A DNA stretch of 64,000 nucleotides from Dimorphilus gyrociliatus (GCA_904063045.1 CAJFCJ010000002.1:1324422-1388421), one strand, 5' to 3'. Counted from the first letter of the stretch, positions 25,189 to 38,918 are shown. Numbers and translations are program-made. Notes: generated by a model not told the origin, from the sequence alone.

Positions 25189-26605
25189 AAAAAGACATAA
25201 AAAAATACATAAATCGTGATACCTTTATGTATAGATTATTACTGTTTTTAAACTATTATAATAGAAAATTAATAAGCGTCTTTTATTCAATTAAAGTTAT
25301 TATCTATCTGTCTATATATATATATATATATATTTATATATAGACACTCCAAATTAGAACTTATTCACGCTTGTTTTTTAAGAATTTCATTCTTTTATTA
25401 CGATAAATAGGATAAAGGAAAAGCAAGTGTGTAGACTGTAGCTATTCAAATGGAATATTTGCGGTTAAAAGTCAATATACGATAATAATTATAATATAAA
25501 AAGAAGGATAAAAAGCTAAAGAAAGAGACGAGAATAGATAGCTAGAAATGCAGCTCTCTCTCTCTCTCGATGAATTTACTTAAAAAATAGAGAGACTAAA
25601 CGGAATTAGACAAAAGAAAATTAAGTGAAATATTTAAGAATTGTAAAGAGGTAAATACTTTTTCTCTGCATGAAAAAGGAAAAAAAAAAAAGCATAGCTG
25701 GCGTTACCAGTGTTAAATTACACCTTTGTTAACGGCATTAATGAAGTAAGTTGATAACTTTGCCGTAATTATCGAGGGAAAGAATGGTAAAGCCTTAGAA
25801 GTTTGGAACCAACAAGAATTTTAAAAGGGAAAAAAGAAATAATCTTAATATAAGATTTGCCCTCCTTCTGTTTTTCTTATCCTAGAGGGAAAGTTTATCA
25901 GTCAACAGATACACCACTAATGTAGGCCTGATCATTTTACTTGTCACTTAAATGTAAAACAGTTTCAAAACTTTTAAGTGCACACAGTAAAAGGTGATAC
26001 TTGACGGTCACGCAGGGTTCGCTCTAATACTTTACAAAGAATGGCGGAACAACAGGGTACTTAATGGACCTACGATCAATCAATCTATCCTCAAAAGAAG
26101 GTAAAAACAAAGCACTATATCGACTTTTGCTCATGTACTCTATATCTTATATACTTAAAAATTTAAAATTGACAATAGAGAATCATTGGGTAAAAAAATA
26201 CTAGTACACCCTGAAAAGAATCAATTGTTGTGAGGAGAGAGAGAGATAATGCAAAAGTTATTCTTTTCTTCCTACAGATTTATATACAAAAATATAGTAA
26301 ACTATGAAATTATCTGTTGTTTTTGCTTTTTATTTTAATCCAACAAACAAGTAATAGTAAACATCACATCAGCAATACGAAAAAAAAGGAATAAAACGGA
26401 GCAAGACTTTTAAAGTTTGAGTAAAATATCAAAATACCAAGTGTCCCCTGCATATATATATATATATATGTATAATGTGGACGGATAAGGTGGATCAAGA
26501 AGATATAAAACGATGAAAAAGAGAGACAGATCAAGCGAGCGAGACAGAGATATAGTGAAATAAAAAAAAAATGACTGATTAAAAAACAAACAATTGCAAG
26601 GTAGT
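24524..26605. other. eya 3' UTR and convergent intergenic region
   Basis: AT-rich DNA with several AT microsatellites and no coding exon. eya (+) and the phosphatase gene (-) converge here. Likely poly(A) signals are AATAAA at 25077-25082 for eya and, on the minus strand, 26334-26329 for the phosphatase gene. Confidence 0.6.
25150..25184. repeat. (AT)n microsatellite
   Basis: A near-perfect AT run of about 35 bases just after the eya poly(A) signal. Confidence 0.9.
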
Positions 26606-29220
26606 TCACATTTGTTTAGTAATTAAACTTCTTAAGGCTTCTACCGTTGAATCGTAACAAAAACAGTATTGATCTTTGGTTTGAATCATTCCTTGTCGTT
26701 GCTTACGCAGTTCTTGAACTATTTCTTCCAGATCAATTTCCATGTCAAGCCGGATACATTCTAAAATAGTATCGATTACAATATAAGCACCTGTCCTACC
26801 AATTCCCGCGCTACAATGGATGACAACGGGTGCATTTGTAGTTCTTAGTAAATTAACTAGACGTATATACTAAAAAACGGGGAGATTAAGTGAAAATGAA
26901 TCAAGTAGAAGATATTCAATATACCTTTAAAAACGGTTCCGCTGAATGAGGGGCAGTATTGTCTGCCCAAGACGTAAAATTTATTTGCTTTATAATCTTT
27001 ACTTCCCTGGTATGTAAATCTTCAATATCGATTTGTCTAACAATAGAATTTTGTAACACTTGTACCCTTGATAAGCGTATTTCATACCTGTTGATGATCA
27101 ACAGAAGAGGATTATATTTTGTAGATATAATGTATATATATATATACAGTATAGGGATATTCGTTGGAGGATTTGTTGAAATAGGAGGAATTAATATTGT
27201 TATAGGTAAAAGTACTAACCGATCAAATATCGTAAACGGCTGGGCAACATTGGGCGGCCAATAAGCATGACATTTTATTTTACCACCTTCTGTATCATTA
27301 GTAACCATGGCTACGCATTCGACATTATTTTCTAGTATCATCTTCCAGAAGTCGGCGGTCGTGCGTGGAAGAGGCCCCTGGGCGGCTATATAATGTAGGG
27401 TATGGTTTTCGTTTACTTTTACCCGAATATGAGAGGCATTTATGTAGTCGTCAGGGGTTGTTGAAGAGAGTTTAACGCGATTGAAATCGTCTAAAAGAAG
27501 AAAGAACACCATATAAATAAACAGGGCAACAGAATTAATTGCCATAATCTATCCCTAACACATACATGGTATAACGTTCCTGAATCTGTTCTTTGGCTTG
27601 TTTTCCAACCGTGTTCCTTCTATACAGGAATCTGATAATTTTGTATTCCTTAAAAGTTTATACTCATCCACAATTTCGTTCGAATCGATTTTCCGTTGGA
27701 AACTATCAATAACCGCCTCCAACCGTTCCCCAGTATATCGACTACCGATATATCCGTCTATTATAGGAACATTTTTCAACCAACTATCAGTTACTTTCTC
27801 TGGAACGAAGATTTTCGATTTCTTAGCAAGTAAACTACCAATTTCCTTAGCTTCCGTATCGGCGCCAATATTCTTCATTACAACAGAATCTATATCGCTA
27901 TCGGTTTCGTCCGACGGAAGTGAAGGAGTCGTAAACGTTCCATTTAATGATTGCTTAGGAGTTGCGCTCTTCCTTATAGGCTTATCTGGCGCCCTATTTA
28001 ATTTGTCGTTGTTGTTTTTTTTTTGGTTAGGAGAGAAAAAAAAGCATAAAGTATAAATTTTGCTATTAATTTGTTTTTTTAAAAAAAAACAAAAAGACAA
28101 GATTGAAAATATATACGACAGAAAGGTTATGAGGATGCATTCTCGAAGCGGTATTTTACATGATCAACAACTAAACGGTTAAGCAAGCCACTTATAAGTA
28201 TTTATGAATATATATATATATATATATATATAAAATAGAACTCACATCACATTTATATCATCTTCAACCCTAAATAACCGTTATCGTTTTAGAAAAATCG
28301 AAAAAAAACATGTCAAACTGATAATATAAAGCATTTTGTTTGTTTGTTTGTTATGTTATCTTTTTTTTTATCTTTTTTTGTTATAACCTTACCGTGAAAT
28401 AGTTAATTTCAATAATTTTGGCGAATCTTTTATTAGTTCAACAGCTTGGGCGTGACTTAAGTCTAATATTGATATATCGTTCACTTCGACGATTCTATCA
28501 CCTCTTTGCAGTTTGTCATTCTTATCCTCTTTAACGATTAAGGCAGGTTTTCCGTTCCTCTCCGCTCTCTCTAATATTAATCCGAGAGAACCGCTATCCG
28601 GCTTCATTAATTCAATTACTAATAATCTCTGTCAAAGGAAAAGAGACCGCTCATCAAAAGGTCCTGGAAAAAAACATTCCGGGGGTGAAATAGAACTTAC
28701 TTTCGTGGGCAGTTGTTGAGGTATTATGTCATCTTCTGGCGTAACATCAGTGAGGGAAGTTGTTGATTCGCTTCTAGGTTTTTCCGCAGCGTTGCTTATA
28801 GGCTTGATTAGCATTTTGGATTTTTCAAATTTCCCTATAATGTCTTTAATGGGTTTTTTTACTAGTGACGATTGAGATGACTCATTCGACGTTGCTTGAA
28901 GTAAGCGGAGTGTACAAACAATAGCTGTCTGTCTTAAAAACGTGACGGCCTCATCGTGAGCCAAACCTCTCATATCAACTCCATTAACCTTTAAGAAAGA
29001 ATACTTGTTGTAATAGTTTGTTTGCTTGTTTCGTAAATATTATAAAATTATTAACTCGAATAAGTTTGTCTCCAGCTTTCAGTTGTTTACAAGAAATTGC
29101 TGGCTCGTGTAAAATATCTTTAATGTAGCAAAAGCCAGTAGTTTTTCGTCCACCGGCTACAGTAAATCCTAGCCCATGATCCCCTTTAGTCAATGTCACT
29201 TCGTATTCCTGAATATAAAC

Positions 29221-29256
<36 letters not shown>

Positions 29257-31615
29257 TATATATGCGTAAAAGATAATATAAGTATGAAATTATATCCAAA
29301 GAGAAAATGGTTTTCTCGTAACATACGCCTTGCTTAAAGCCTTCATCCTCCGATAAAAGGCCAGCATCTTTCTCGAAGTTTAAAACAGCAGAGGGTGTTG
29401 CCGAGGGAACGATTGGCATGATATTATTTTCTTCGTAGTTATTGTTTTTAATCTCGAATGCTGTTAAATATAAATACAAAACGCAATTAGTGAAAAGAGA
29501 CTAGATAGATAGATGGCTTACTTTGATTGAGGCTAATATCATTTTTTAACGTCTCCTCCATAATACCCCTTTCCATCAGTAAGCTTAGTTCTCGTTTATC
29601 TCGTATCATATGCTTTATAAACTCTTCGCTCTTATCCATAACTGCTTCACCATTTACTTCTAAGATAATATCTCTAATTTTCATCTTTTTACTCATTTGA
29701 GCTGGCCCTTTATCTATAATATCTTTGATTAATACTCTTTTCTGGCCACTAAACGAGTTATGCATCTGTGTATGTCAAATACAAATAATTAAATAGTAAA
29801 GACTCTTTAAAGTGGAATTTTTTCTTTTTTGAAAGACTTACTTCGGCTGTAAATCCAAAACCTAACTTGCTCACTCTTTTTATGTTAACAAAGTAAATAT
29901 CCCCCGGTGTAAGGTCGTCTATGTATTCATTAACGAAAATTGAAGGTGAGGAATCATCTACCAACTCACTGTCAATGAAAACTGATTCTTTGTCATTTGA
30001 TAAAAGGGATTCTTGTTCTTCTTCTTTCTGTTCATGTTTTTGCTCTTGTTCATGCTTCTGCTCCTCCACTACTTTCTCTACTTTTATAGATCGTGTTGAA
30101 CTTTTTCGACTTATATCTGAAGTCTTTGTCTCGCTCTTTCTACTGGAAGTACGCCTTAAAACATTCTCAACTTCAACGTCAGTTCCAAATATGGAATCTT
30201 CGACTGCTTTATCGGTTTGTACGCATTTGCTTTCTTTCAATTCATCGTCGGTTTGCAAACCCTGAGAATGGAGGTGTTGGTCAACGCTAACCTGTTGACT
30301 TACACTATCTACGTGAACATCTGCTAAGATTTGAAGATTGTCCCGAGGCATTAAATCACCGTGAACGTTCATGTTTTGTGATAGGAGTAACTGGAGAGGA
30401 TTAGACCCATTGGATATGATCTTAAATATCCTTTCCATTTTCAACCCTTCTACACTCTGACCATTAATTGCTAAAAGTTTGTCACCAACTTTTATTCTAC
30501 CGTTTTTAACGGCGGGGCCATCTGGTTCCATAGCTTCTATGAAAATACCATTTTCTCTTGTATTTAAAGTCATTCCTATACCATGGACAGCGTCCTTTGT
30601 AACTTGAACAACAGAAATTTTTCTCTCGTTAAACAAACTATCTACGTCGCTATGATGACGTTTGAAGCTAGTAAATGTCGCCTGATCTCTGTAACGTTTA
30701 GTCTCTTTTTCCGGGCTTCTTGTTACGTCAATCTCCTCTTGTTCCCCCCTACTTCTAAAAGGTGAAAATTAATGAAATAACATTAGAATAGCTATAAAAT
30801 AAAAAAATTGATAGGGTATATTTTTACAACATTCTATCGTAGAAAAGAGCACTTTCGTCGGTTGTTTCGCTTCTATATTTATGTGAAGATTCATTGTTTT
30901 CCTGAGCATTAGTAGGTTGAAAATATCCCGAATCTAATTGATCGTCGTTAGTTGAGAAATAGGTACCTTTACAGAATAAGAAAACAGTAGTTGATAATCG
31001 TTTATAAATGAATAATCTTGGATTACCGCTATCACTTTGATTGATAATTGAAGTTGGAGATAAATCTGTAGCTATCATTTTCATTCTAATATCGAAATGA
31101 TGTTGACTTCTACCAAGTTCAACGAGATATTGACTCCTATTAAATAAAAGAGAGATAATGATATTGAAGTGATGTAGAGAAATAAAAAGATTAATCACTT
31201 ATTGTGGCTTTCAGTAATAAAATTCATCTTTGTTGCTCTTGTACCAACATCAGTTTTAGGCGAGATGCTAAATCTTTTCTTACTAAACGATATCTTATCG
31301 ACAAAAGCCCATGAAAATCTCTAAAAGAGATGACATAAAAGAAAAATGGAGGAAATTAAATACAAATACTATAACGTATAATAGATTAGTATGTGAGTAG
31401 GTGAATATATACATTTATAATAGACTTTCGATACATTCTCTCCTCCCCAAGAGCAATTCCGTGTAAACCGATGCCAACGTAGAAATATTTACTTAATTCT
31501 TTCTTGCTCCTATAAACTTTATAGAAATGCAAACCGTATTCAGGCAATTGTTGAACATGCTGGGCATAAATAGTAAAAGACAAATATTAAAATATTATTA
31601 TAGAATTTGCTATTG

Positions 31616-31668
<53 letters not shown>

Positions 31669-33659
31669 TATATACAGTATATACAGTATATACAGTATAC
31701 AGTATATATATACAAATTTTAACACCTTTATAAACTTTAATTCGGCCTCTAAATACGATAGATCATTTAGTTTTCTATATTGTTCAATAATATTCGTTTT
31801 AACGTTGGATTTCGAATGTTGTCTTAATAGGTTGGAACATATATAATGTTCACTATGGAAGTTATGCTTCTTTAAATCGAAATCACCGTATTCGGCTTTT
31901 AATGCAAACGCAGAAGCTTCTATAGCTTCTTCCAAATTACAACTGGTTCTTTCGTATAGCAAATCTTGTCGTAGTTGTAGATAGAACATGTGAGCGGTAA
32001 AATCGTGTCTGAAATATAATAGATTACTATTTTAAAGAATTAATTGATCATTATATCTTTCTAGGAACCTTATTAAGTCTGTATTATCGACGTAAAATTT
32101 AACTCTAAAGTATAAAATTAAAGTATAAGGAACAAATTTTTGAGATTCATCTTTCCAAAGTCGACTATCCATTTTTCCGAACGACTCCTCAAATTCCAAG
32201 AAAAATTGTTCGTTATCTATGAAAGAGTAAGGAGGAAAATACTATATATGTTACTATTTATTAATATTCTTTTACCTTTGACCCTCATCAATCCAAAAAA
32301 GTATGGTTCGGGTACTTTAGTTAATTTAACAATAAATTCAAAAACCTCCTTAACAATAGTCTTTGGCGAGAGCATTATTTCAAGAATTCGTCCATTTAAT
32401 AAAACAATTTGTATTCTTCTTAAATAATTAGTTTCGTACGAACTGCATTGCGGTAGCGTATATTTCATAACTGATTTTTTACCATTTTCTATAAATTCCA
32501 CGCCGTTGGCTGCCTATTTACAAAAACAAGCGTGTAAAGTTAGATAAAAAATTTTCTACAGGCGTACCTTCTTGATAAAATCAACTTTGCTTTCCGAAGA
32601 TTTGTGTAATCTTCTTGAACGTCTATTCTCAGGAATAGGTAATCTGGGGGGAACGTTTACCCTTCTCTTAGATTGCATAATATTACCGCTCTGATCTCCG
32701 TTTAATTCCGTATCAGAGGCCGTAAACCTATTAAGAAATCTTCTTCCACGCGAATTAGATTTTTCATCGTCTTCGCTATCGCTCCAATCTGAACTAACGT
32801 TACGCAATAGTCTTAATCTATTACGGCGTTTTTTTATTCGTTTATAAGATTGCGTATACAGGGAGGACCTTTCGGAACGCGCATCGTAAACTACCTCCTC
32901 CGAACCCATAGTTGTGTTAAACGACGCTAAACTATCGTCTTCGTCCGAAAAGAAATCGTAATCAGACTCGTTGCCTAGAACCGTCTCGTACATGTCTAAT
33001 AGAATTTCCGAAGGTTTTTTCTCGGTCAGATGGTGGGCGGCAATCTAAAGTATTGAACGAATTATATAAGAAATGAACAAAGCAATTGTAAATATGAAAG
33101 ATTAACTTACGCGCTTTATTCTTAATAGAGTTGGTCGATGTTGGGGCATGTCTGAACACATTCGACTAAGAAGAGAGTCTAAGTCTTCCGAGACTTTTAA
33201 TTCCTTTTATTTTTTAAAAAAGAAAATATACGTTAATCGAAAGAATCATATAAAAGAATAAGATGCAAAAAATACAAAATAGGCCTAGCAGACCTGAGAT
33301 TCGTTTAGACCAAAATCAGCTGAATTATAGGCCGTCATTCCTAAAGAATAAACTAATGTTTTCTCAATATTATCGGCATTATTGCTTGAAGAACCATTGG
33401 ATTCTGGAGGAAGAAAATCGTCTATTTTTTCTAGATTTTGATCTTTAGATATGTCTATGCTTCCGGTTTTTTTGATGCAAATTGTATCAGGAGTTATGGG
33501 CGAGAGGTGATAGATCGTTTCCCCTAAACTTAACTTTTTTTGCAGCTTTTTCGCTCCGCCGTAAAGGATCGCCCATATTTGATTATCTTCCAGAGGAGTT
33601 TGTCGAACTTGAAGATATTCACGTAGAGAAATCGTTAAAATTTTATTCCGACGCATCAT
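26606..33659 (-). CDS. PTPN13-like: PTPN13-type KIND-FERM-PDZ tyrosine phosphatase (1758 aa, 19 exons)
   Basis: Cortical scaffold and protein-tyrosine phosphatase. Exons in transcript order: 33659-33294, 33203-33111, 33044-32568, 32513-32276, 32216-32069, 32008-31726, 31559-31413, 31320-31199, 31136-30828, 30754-29842, 29765-29522, 29460-29327, 29208-29056, 28988-28701, 28628-28393, 27993-27566, 27490-27220, 27087-26925, 26869-26606. All 18 junctions keep frame. Domains: KIND about 8-150, FERM about 320-690, four PDZ domains near 765-850, 1015-1100, 1158-1245 and 1306-1384, and the phosphatase about 1515-1755. The active site is HCSAGIGRTG (Cys1690, Arg1696). The loop usually reading Trp-Pro-Asp is Trp-Ala-Asp. 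Human PTPN13 has five PDZ domains; I find four. The ATG at 33659 begins MMRRNKILTIS just before the KIND fold; a further upstream exon cannot be excluded. Confidence 0.92.
28207..28232. repeat. (AT)n in a phosphatase-gene intron
   Basis: An AT run in the 399-base intron between the PDZ4 exon and the linker exon. Confidence 0.85.
29224..29252. repeat. (AT)n in a phosphatase-gene intron
   Basis: A nearly pure AT run in the 118-base intron before the PDZ3 exon. Confidence 0.85.
31618..31713. repeat. (AT)n followed by a TACAGTATA tandem repeat
   Basis: An AT run (31618-31664) passes into about five tandem copies of a 9-10 base unit related to TATACAGTA. It lies in the intron between two FERM exons. 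Single copies of the same unit recur near 5200, 9732, 12530, 27145, 35530, 45288 and 57105. Confidence 0.8.
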
Positions 33660-33895
33660 CTGGTTGAATTTTGCATGCTTTATATTTCGCACGTGCTTTT
33701 GCGATAATGTTTCAATGACGTAATTTCTTTGAACATTTGATTGACATCAACCTTGAATTGAAGTTTGAAAGCTGATAATCCTTATATCCGATGTCGTGAA
33801 ATCTTTTAATTTTTTATTAAAACTTAATTAGTCAACAACAGAAGGCAGCCATATTTGTTTACGATCAATGAATTTAAAAGAGAGGCGCCATCTAC

Positions 33896-33904
33896 GGTAT
33901 TTAA
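33896..33904 (-). promoter_or_regulatory. CTCF-like core motif upstream of the phosphatase gene
   Basis: The best of the six copies. Read on the minus strand it is ACCGTAGATGGCGCC, covering more of the flanking CTCF consensus than the others. Confidence 0.4.
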
Positions 33905-33992
33905 ACGGAACTAGTGACATCTAAAGAGGTAATTAATTAACAAGGGATTTATTTCTTAATAAACTTTCAAGAAATATATTTGACAAGAAGTG

Positions 33993-34014
33993 GAAGAAGA
34001 AGAAGAAGAAGAAG
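33993..34014. repeat. (GAA)n tract
   Basis: About seven GAA units. A TTC tract on the same strand lies about 550 bases downstream, so the two could pair. Confidence 0.8.
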
Positions 34015-34559
34015 AGCAAGAGAGAGAGATGGACAGGAATATAGAGAAAGTAATAAAGTAAAATTTATATGCGAATAGTCGTTGTTAATTCATTAGAAAA
34101 ATTTAAATATTGATTAATTTTATACAATTTCATTAAATTAATCTCATTAGCATAATGGTACTCGTTTACAATATCATCTACATTAACGAAGTACCTTTCA
34201 ATATGTGCATATCAATCTAATTATTCATTCATTCATATTACTTAATACTTCGTTACTTGTATACTGTCTATTGGTAAAATCTAAGAAGAACTGTAAAGGT
34301 GAAACACAGCCTATAGGTTATTTATTTCCGTTTATTAATGTAAGAACATGAACACGATAGAGGAAGGAATGCAATACAGTTTATACATATTTTAGCATAT
34401 TTATCAATTTAAAACCCGCCACAACCAAACCAAATATACATACAACTAATTCTTTTGATCCTATCCTTGAGAGGATGAAAAGGATGATGTTGATAATGCA
34501 TATTTTAGTGATAAAGAAAAGAAAATAATAATTACTTGAGTGGGTGGAGACGAAACTAT

Positions 34560-34587
34560 ACTTCTTCTTCTTCTTCTTCTTCTTCTT
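34560..34587. repeat. (TTC)n tract
   Basis: About nine TTC units, complementary to the GAA tract at 33993-34014. Confidence 0.85.
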
Positions 34588-37336
34588 TTCCTTACCTATA
34601 CAGCTTTCATAAAGTTAATAAATACAATTTATTTGCGAGTTTGTCACCTTTAGTCACCTACACAGACAAGTCTTTATATACGATAGCATATTAAAATGTA
34701 ATAGAATGGAAAAGAAAGCCCCTTTTTTACCCTAAGGACATTAACCTTACGCCTTATAAATAAACAAAACCCAACGATAGAGTCTTTAATCAACCAGGTT
34801 ATAGATACATATTTTCAATAAGGTTTCCTCTATCAATACAAGTACAAAAGGTCGTTAACAGTCAAAAGTACAGATAATCTAAATAAATATATTGTCGTTA
34901 TGTTTGTTTTTTTTTAATTTTTGACAAACGGAGGAGAGGTAGGTTTAGTTTTGCTTCTAAGAAAATTAATGTATCTTAAGCTTATATGTTTAATAAAAAA
35001 TAAAATATAAACTTTCCTTTTAAGAATTGTCTATTGACATATTAAAAATTGACTAAGAGACAAATTAGATATTAATAACTACAGTAGAATATACAAAGGA
35101 AAGAAAACTAAAGACAGAGAGAGAGAGAGATAGAGAGAGAAGAAAGAGAAAACATGTATAAATGGGCGTTTCTATTGTATGATTATTATTAGTAGTATAT
35201 TTTTAACATGATATAAAGTTTCTAACTTATTACGTAATGTACATTGATGTTTACAGTATATATATATATATATCATTAAATATACCGTTTGATAGAAAGT
35301 CTAAATGGAATTATAATGCGTTTCTTTTTAATAAATGTGATCATTAGGATATGTAAAATATATCTTACTCTCTAGTTTTGTACAGAATATTACCGTGAGT
35401 GAGAGAGAGAGAGAGAGAGAAACTTCAGTGTTTAATAGCTGAACAATTGTATCACATAACATTCAATTCTTTCATATTAAATCTACTCTTTTATTTAACA
35501 CAACAAAGATGCTTTTTGAACTATATATATACTGTATATACAGAATATATAGATTTAATAGAATATTTATAATATATATTACTATAAGAAATTAATAAGA
35601 TTTCTTTTATAAGTAATGATTTTATTAGGAAATAATTATTTTTTTATAAAATAAACCACGACAAAAAATTTGATACCATTCTGTTCTTTTAATAAGTATC
35701 ATTTGATATAATTAAATTGATAAAAGACTAAATGATTAATGAATAAGATGCTCTTTCTATTTTAATTAATTATTTAACAGAAAAAACAAGAAAAACAACT
35801 GCATAAAGAATTGTTTAAATTAATAAATGTACTGATTTTTTCTGTTTTTTTTTTGTTTTAGCAGACTGTTCATTAAACCGTCGTTATATGTTTTATTACT
35901 GTATATTTCTCAAAACTACCTGCTCTTTTTAAAGGAAATCGTAACGGAATCATAGGAACTGAAAAATTACTTTGTAATGTCTCTCTTTTCCTCCGTCCCA
36001 ACATGTAGATGTCATTTAGGTGTTCTGTTACCAATGCTCTCTTCTCTCGTCGATGATTTCACCGACTTTGTCAGCTAAAGGATTAATTATATTTCGTAGT
36101 ATAAAGAATTTTATCCCATTCTATTTATCTTTCTTTCCATCTCCTTTACGTCCTATGTAATATATTGTATACTATATATTATTTATATACAATTCATTCA
36201 TTCATTTATAGACGTTTTTTTCTTATACAACCAGGTTAAAATTGTCAAGAATCATTATAACTTTTCAAAAGGTAACCATAACATTACAGTTTTAAAAACA
36301 TTTTCATTGTTTAAGCGACATCTGTAGTTTATAAATGTTATTAAAAACAAGAAAATATTAACCGATATATTAGTATATATAATGTATATGGAGCATATTT
36401 AATGCAAGTTTCATAAAGTGTATTTATCTCTAATTACCCGCAATATTATTGATTAGCATAATGAGCTGTAAAAACGAACAAGTTGTTTTGTAATTACACT
36501 TGGTTGAGCGCTATATTTCCAACTAAAATTCTACAATAGGAAAGAGAAAGATGATAAATCAAGCTTTGTAAAATTGTTCGAATTTATAAATGAAAGTCTC
36601 TGTCTCTCTGTCTCTCTCTCTCTAGCTACTACTGTCGTTGAAAGAATAGAAAAGAGCGAATAAAGGAAACAATGGATGCGGGAGGAAAGAATAGAAAATA
36701 GGGGAATAGAACTTTTACAAACAATGTTTATAATTGCTCTTATCTAATTCTTGGACAATTTTTTTCCCTCAATAATTATTAGCTGATGTTTTATAGGTTA
36801 GACTAATTTGTTTGTTTCCCTATTTGTAGTTTATCTTCAGGAAGATAGACCAGAAGTAAAAGAAGAGAATGACAAAAGCGTTTTCTGGTTGAGGCATTGT
36901 TTAAGAATTGAATAGAGCGAGGGAGAAAACTATATGTGGATTATTTTAGACTCAATGCAATCACTAGGATAATAAAAGCTTTCCGGGGTCTATAGTATCT
37001 AAATATCACTATTTCTAGGGTATTTATTGGAATAATTGTCATTCTATTCTTAAAAGTAAATATCAAAACAGTTTACTAAGATGGTTTCCCATTTCTAGGA
37101 CACAGGCAGAAAAAAGACTTTGGCCTACAATTTCGAATAAGTAATTATAATTGTATTGATTATTTATTGATTATCTTTACTAACAAGAAAATAGAATATA
37201 AATTAACGAAAATTGGAATACTTTTTAAATAGAAATTTGTTTAAATTTAAACTCTTTAAACTGATAGAATAAATTTATAAACTTTTCTCTTCATTTTATC
37301 TTCCATCTATTTCTCTATATCTAGCATAATTTTTAT

Positions 37337-38918
37337 TTATAAACCTCTCTCTTTCATTAATTTCCCAGTTTCGGAAGCTAGACGACATGCCGGCGCGAGC
37401 TGACCTTCGAATACTACGAATAGGAGGCACTGGTTAGTTTTAACTACGGCGCAACCTATTTGTGTAGCTTCGTCTATTGAGTAGAGAGCTTCTCCTTCGT
37501 CGTAACTTCCAGGAGTAATATTTGGTAGATTACAACCTAGAGAGATTCCATGTTCTATTAGATTTTCAGGCTTACCCTGAAAGCCTTCAATTACGTATTG
37601 AATTCCTGCAAAAGTCGTTAAAAATCTTTTATATTCAATTGAAACATTAAAATAACAAATAAACAAAAGAAAACCTTCTCTATTAGGCACAAATTCATCA
37701 GGAAAATTAACTCTTATCTGACCAGACGGGAAGCTAACAATACAACAGCTTTTAACCATTTCACTTTCAACAATGTATTCCATAAGAATAGCTCTTTCCT
37801 CTTCAAAGTCATTACCGTCTTTTTCTTTTTTAATTTCCTCTGGCACCTCCGCCTCTGACTGTAGATAATGATTAATAAATAAAATTGAGAAGAATTCATA
37901 TTGTTAAATGATCATTCATCATACAATAAGCTCTATTAGACAGTTGTTAATTATATAAATGACACAAATTTGTTGAGTATATAGATGTCATTGCAGTATT
38001 TATCTATAAGAAAGTTAATATTGCTTTTCAAGATAATATTCGATGAAAAATGCATAATTTAAACGATTGTTCTAATCGTATGAGTAATATTTTTCAAAGC
38101 TTATATAGACATTACCTCTAGAGTGTCATATGTCTGTAATAATCACAAGTGAAAACCAATTGAACAGTTTATATGCTATGATAAATCAATAGAAATGGCT
38201 ATGCATATGTTTTTTTTAACACCTACCTTTATACAACTGCAACATTTACCCATATCCTCTTCTTGTTCTTGTTCTGGTTCTTGTTCTGGTTCTTGTTCTT
38301 GTTCTTGTTCTGGTTCCTGTTGTTGCTCTTCCTCTTGTTCTTCTATTATAGCTTCCTCTTTTACAACTTTTGGTTTTTCTTCTTCTGATTTCACTTCTTC
38401 TTTTACCTCTACTTTCTCTTCTTCTTTTTCTTTAATCTTTTCTTCCTTCACTTCTTCTATCTCTTCTTCTCTTTCTTCACTCTTTTCTTCCTTCACTTTT
38501 TCAACCTCTTCTTTTTTCTCTGCTTCTTTTTCTTCTTCCGCCTCTTTCTCTCCTTTTACCTCTGTTAATATCTTCTCTTTTGTCTCTTTCACCGCTTCTT
38601 CGGTCTCCTTCCTTTCTGCGTTCTCTTCCTGTTTTATCTCTTGGTGAACTTTATCGGGAGCTTCCTTTTCACTCACTGCCTCTTCGACCTCACCTTTTGC
38701 AGCACCTTCCTCCTCAACTTTTATATCTAAAGCACACGAATTCATACTTTTATATAATGTTTCATAATTTTTTTGCCCATATGATTCTGACTAATAATTA
38801 AATAATTACTACTCTCATTTTCTGCTTCCTTTTCATCTGCCTTTTCCTTATCATCCTTACTCAAATCGCTAATTTTACGCTTTAAATCAGCAATAAAAGA
38901 TAACATTTTTTTTTCCAT
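37337..38918 (-). CDS. Acidic-repeat protein with a C-terminal profilin domain (352 aa, 4 exons)
   Basis: Probably an actin-monomer regulator with a large added N-terminal region. Exons: 38918-38813, 38726-38227, 37858-37675, 37605-37337; all phases agree. Residues 1-35 are mixed. Residues 36-200 are Glu/Lys-rich, ending in EPEQEQEQ-type repeats, and may be disordered or helical. A Cys cluster follows (MGKCCSCIK). Residues about 218-352 form a profilin: the C-terminal part VVKTNQCLLFVVFEG and the closing helix ending KLMKERGL match the profilin KTNQALIFGIYEE and L..GL pattern. Ordinary profilins are about 125-140 aa, so the acidic half is an addition. An AATAAA overlaps the stop codon, implying an extremely short 3' end. 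The profilin fold call is strong; whether actin or poly-proline binding is retained cannot be judged. Confidence 0.8.

Larger units (their letters stand above)
33660..37336. other. Gene-free region between the phosphatase and profilin genes
   Basis: 3.7 kb of AT-rich sequence with no credible exon or RNA gene. It contains GAA repeats (33993-34014), TTC repeats (34560-34587), GA runs near 35120 and 35400, and a CTCF-like site at 33896-33904 about 240 bases upstream of the phosphatase start. Confidence 0.5.

Noticed and set aside
38195-38647. Long Ser/Cys-rich frame on the + strand
   Set aside because: It is the antisense shadow of the Glu-rich repeat of the profilin-domain gene.
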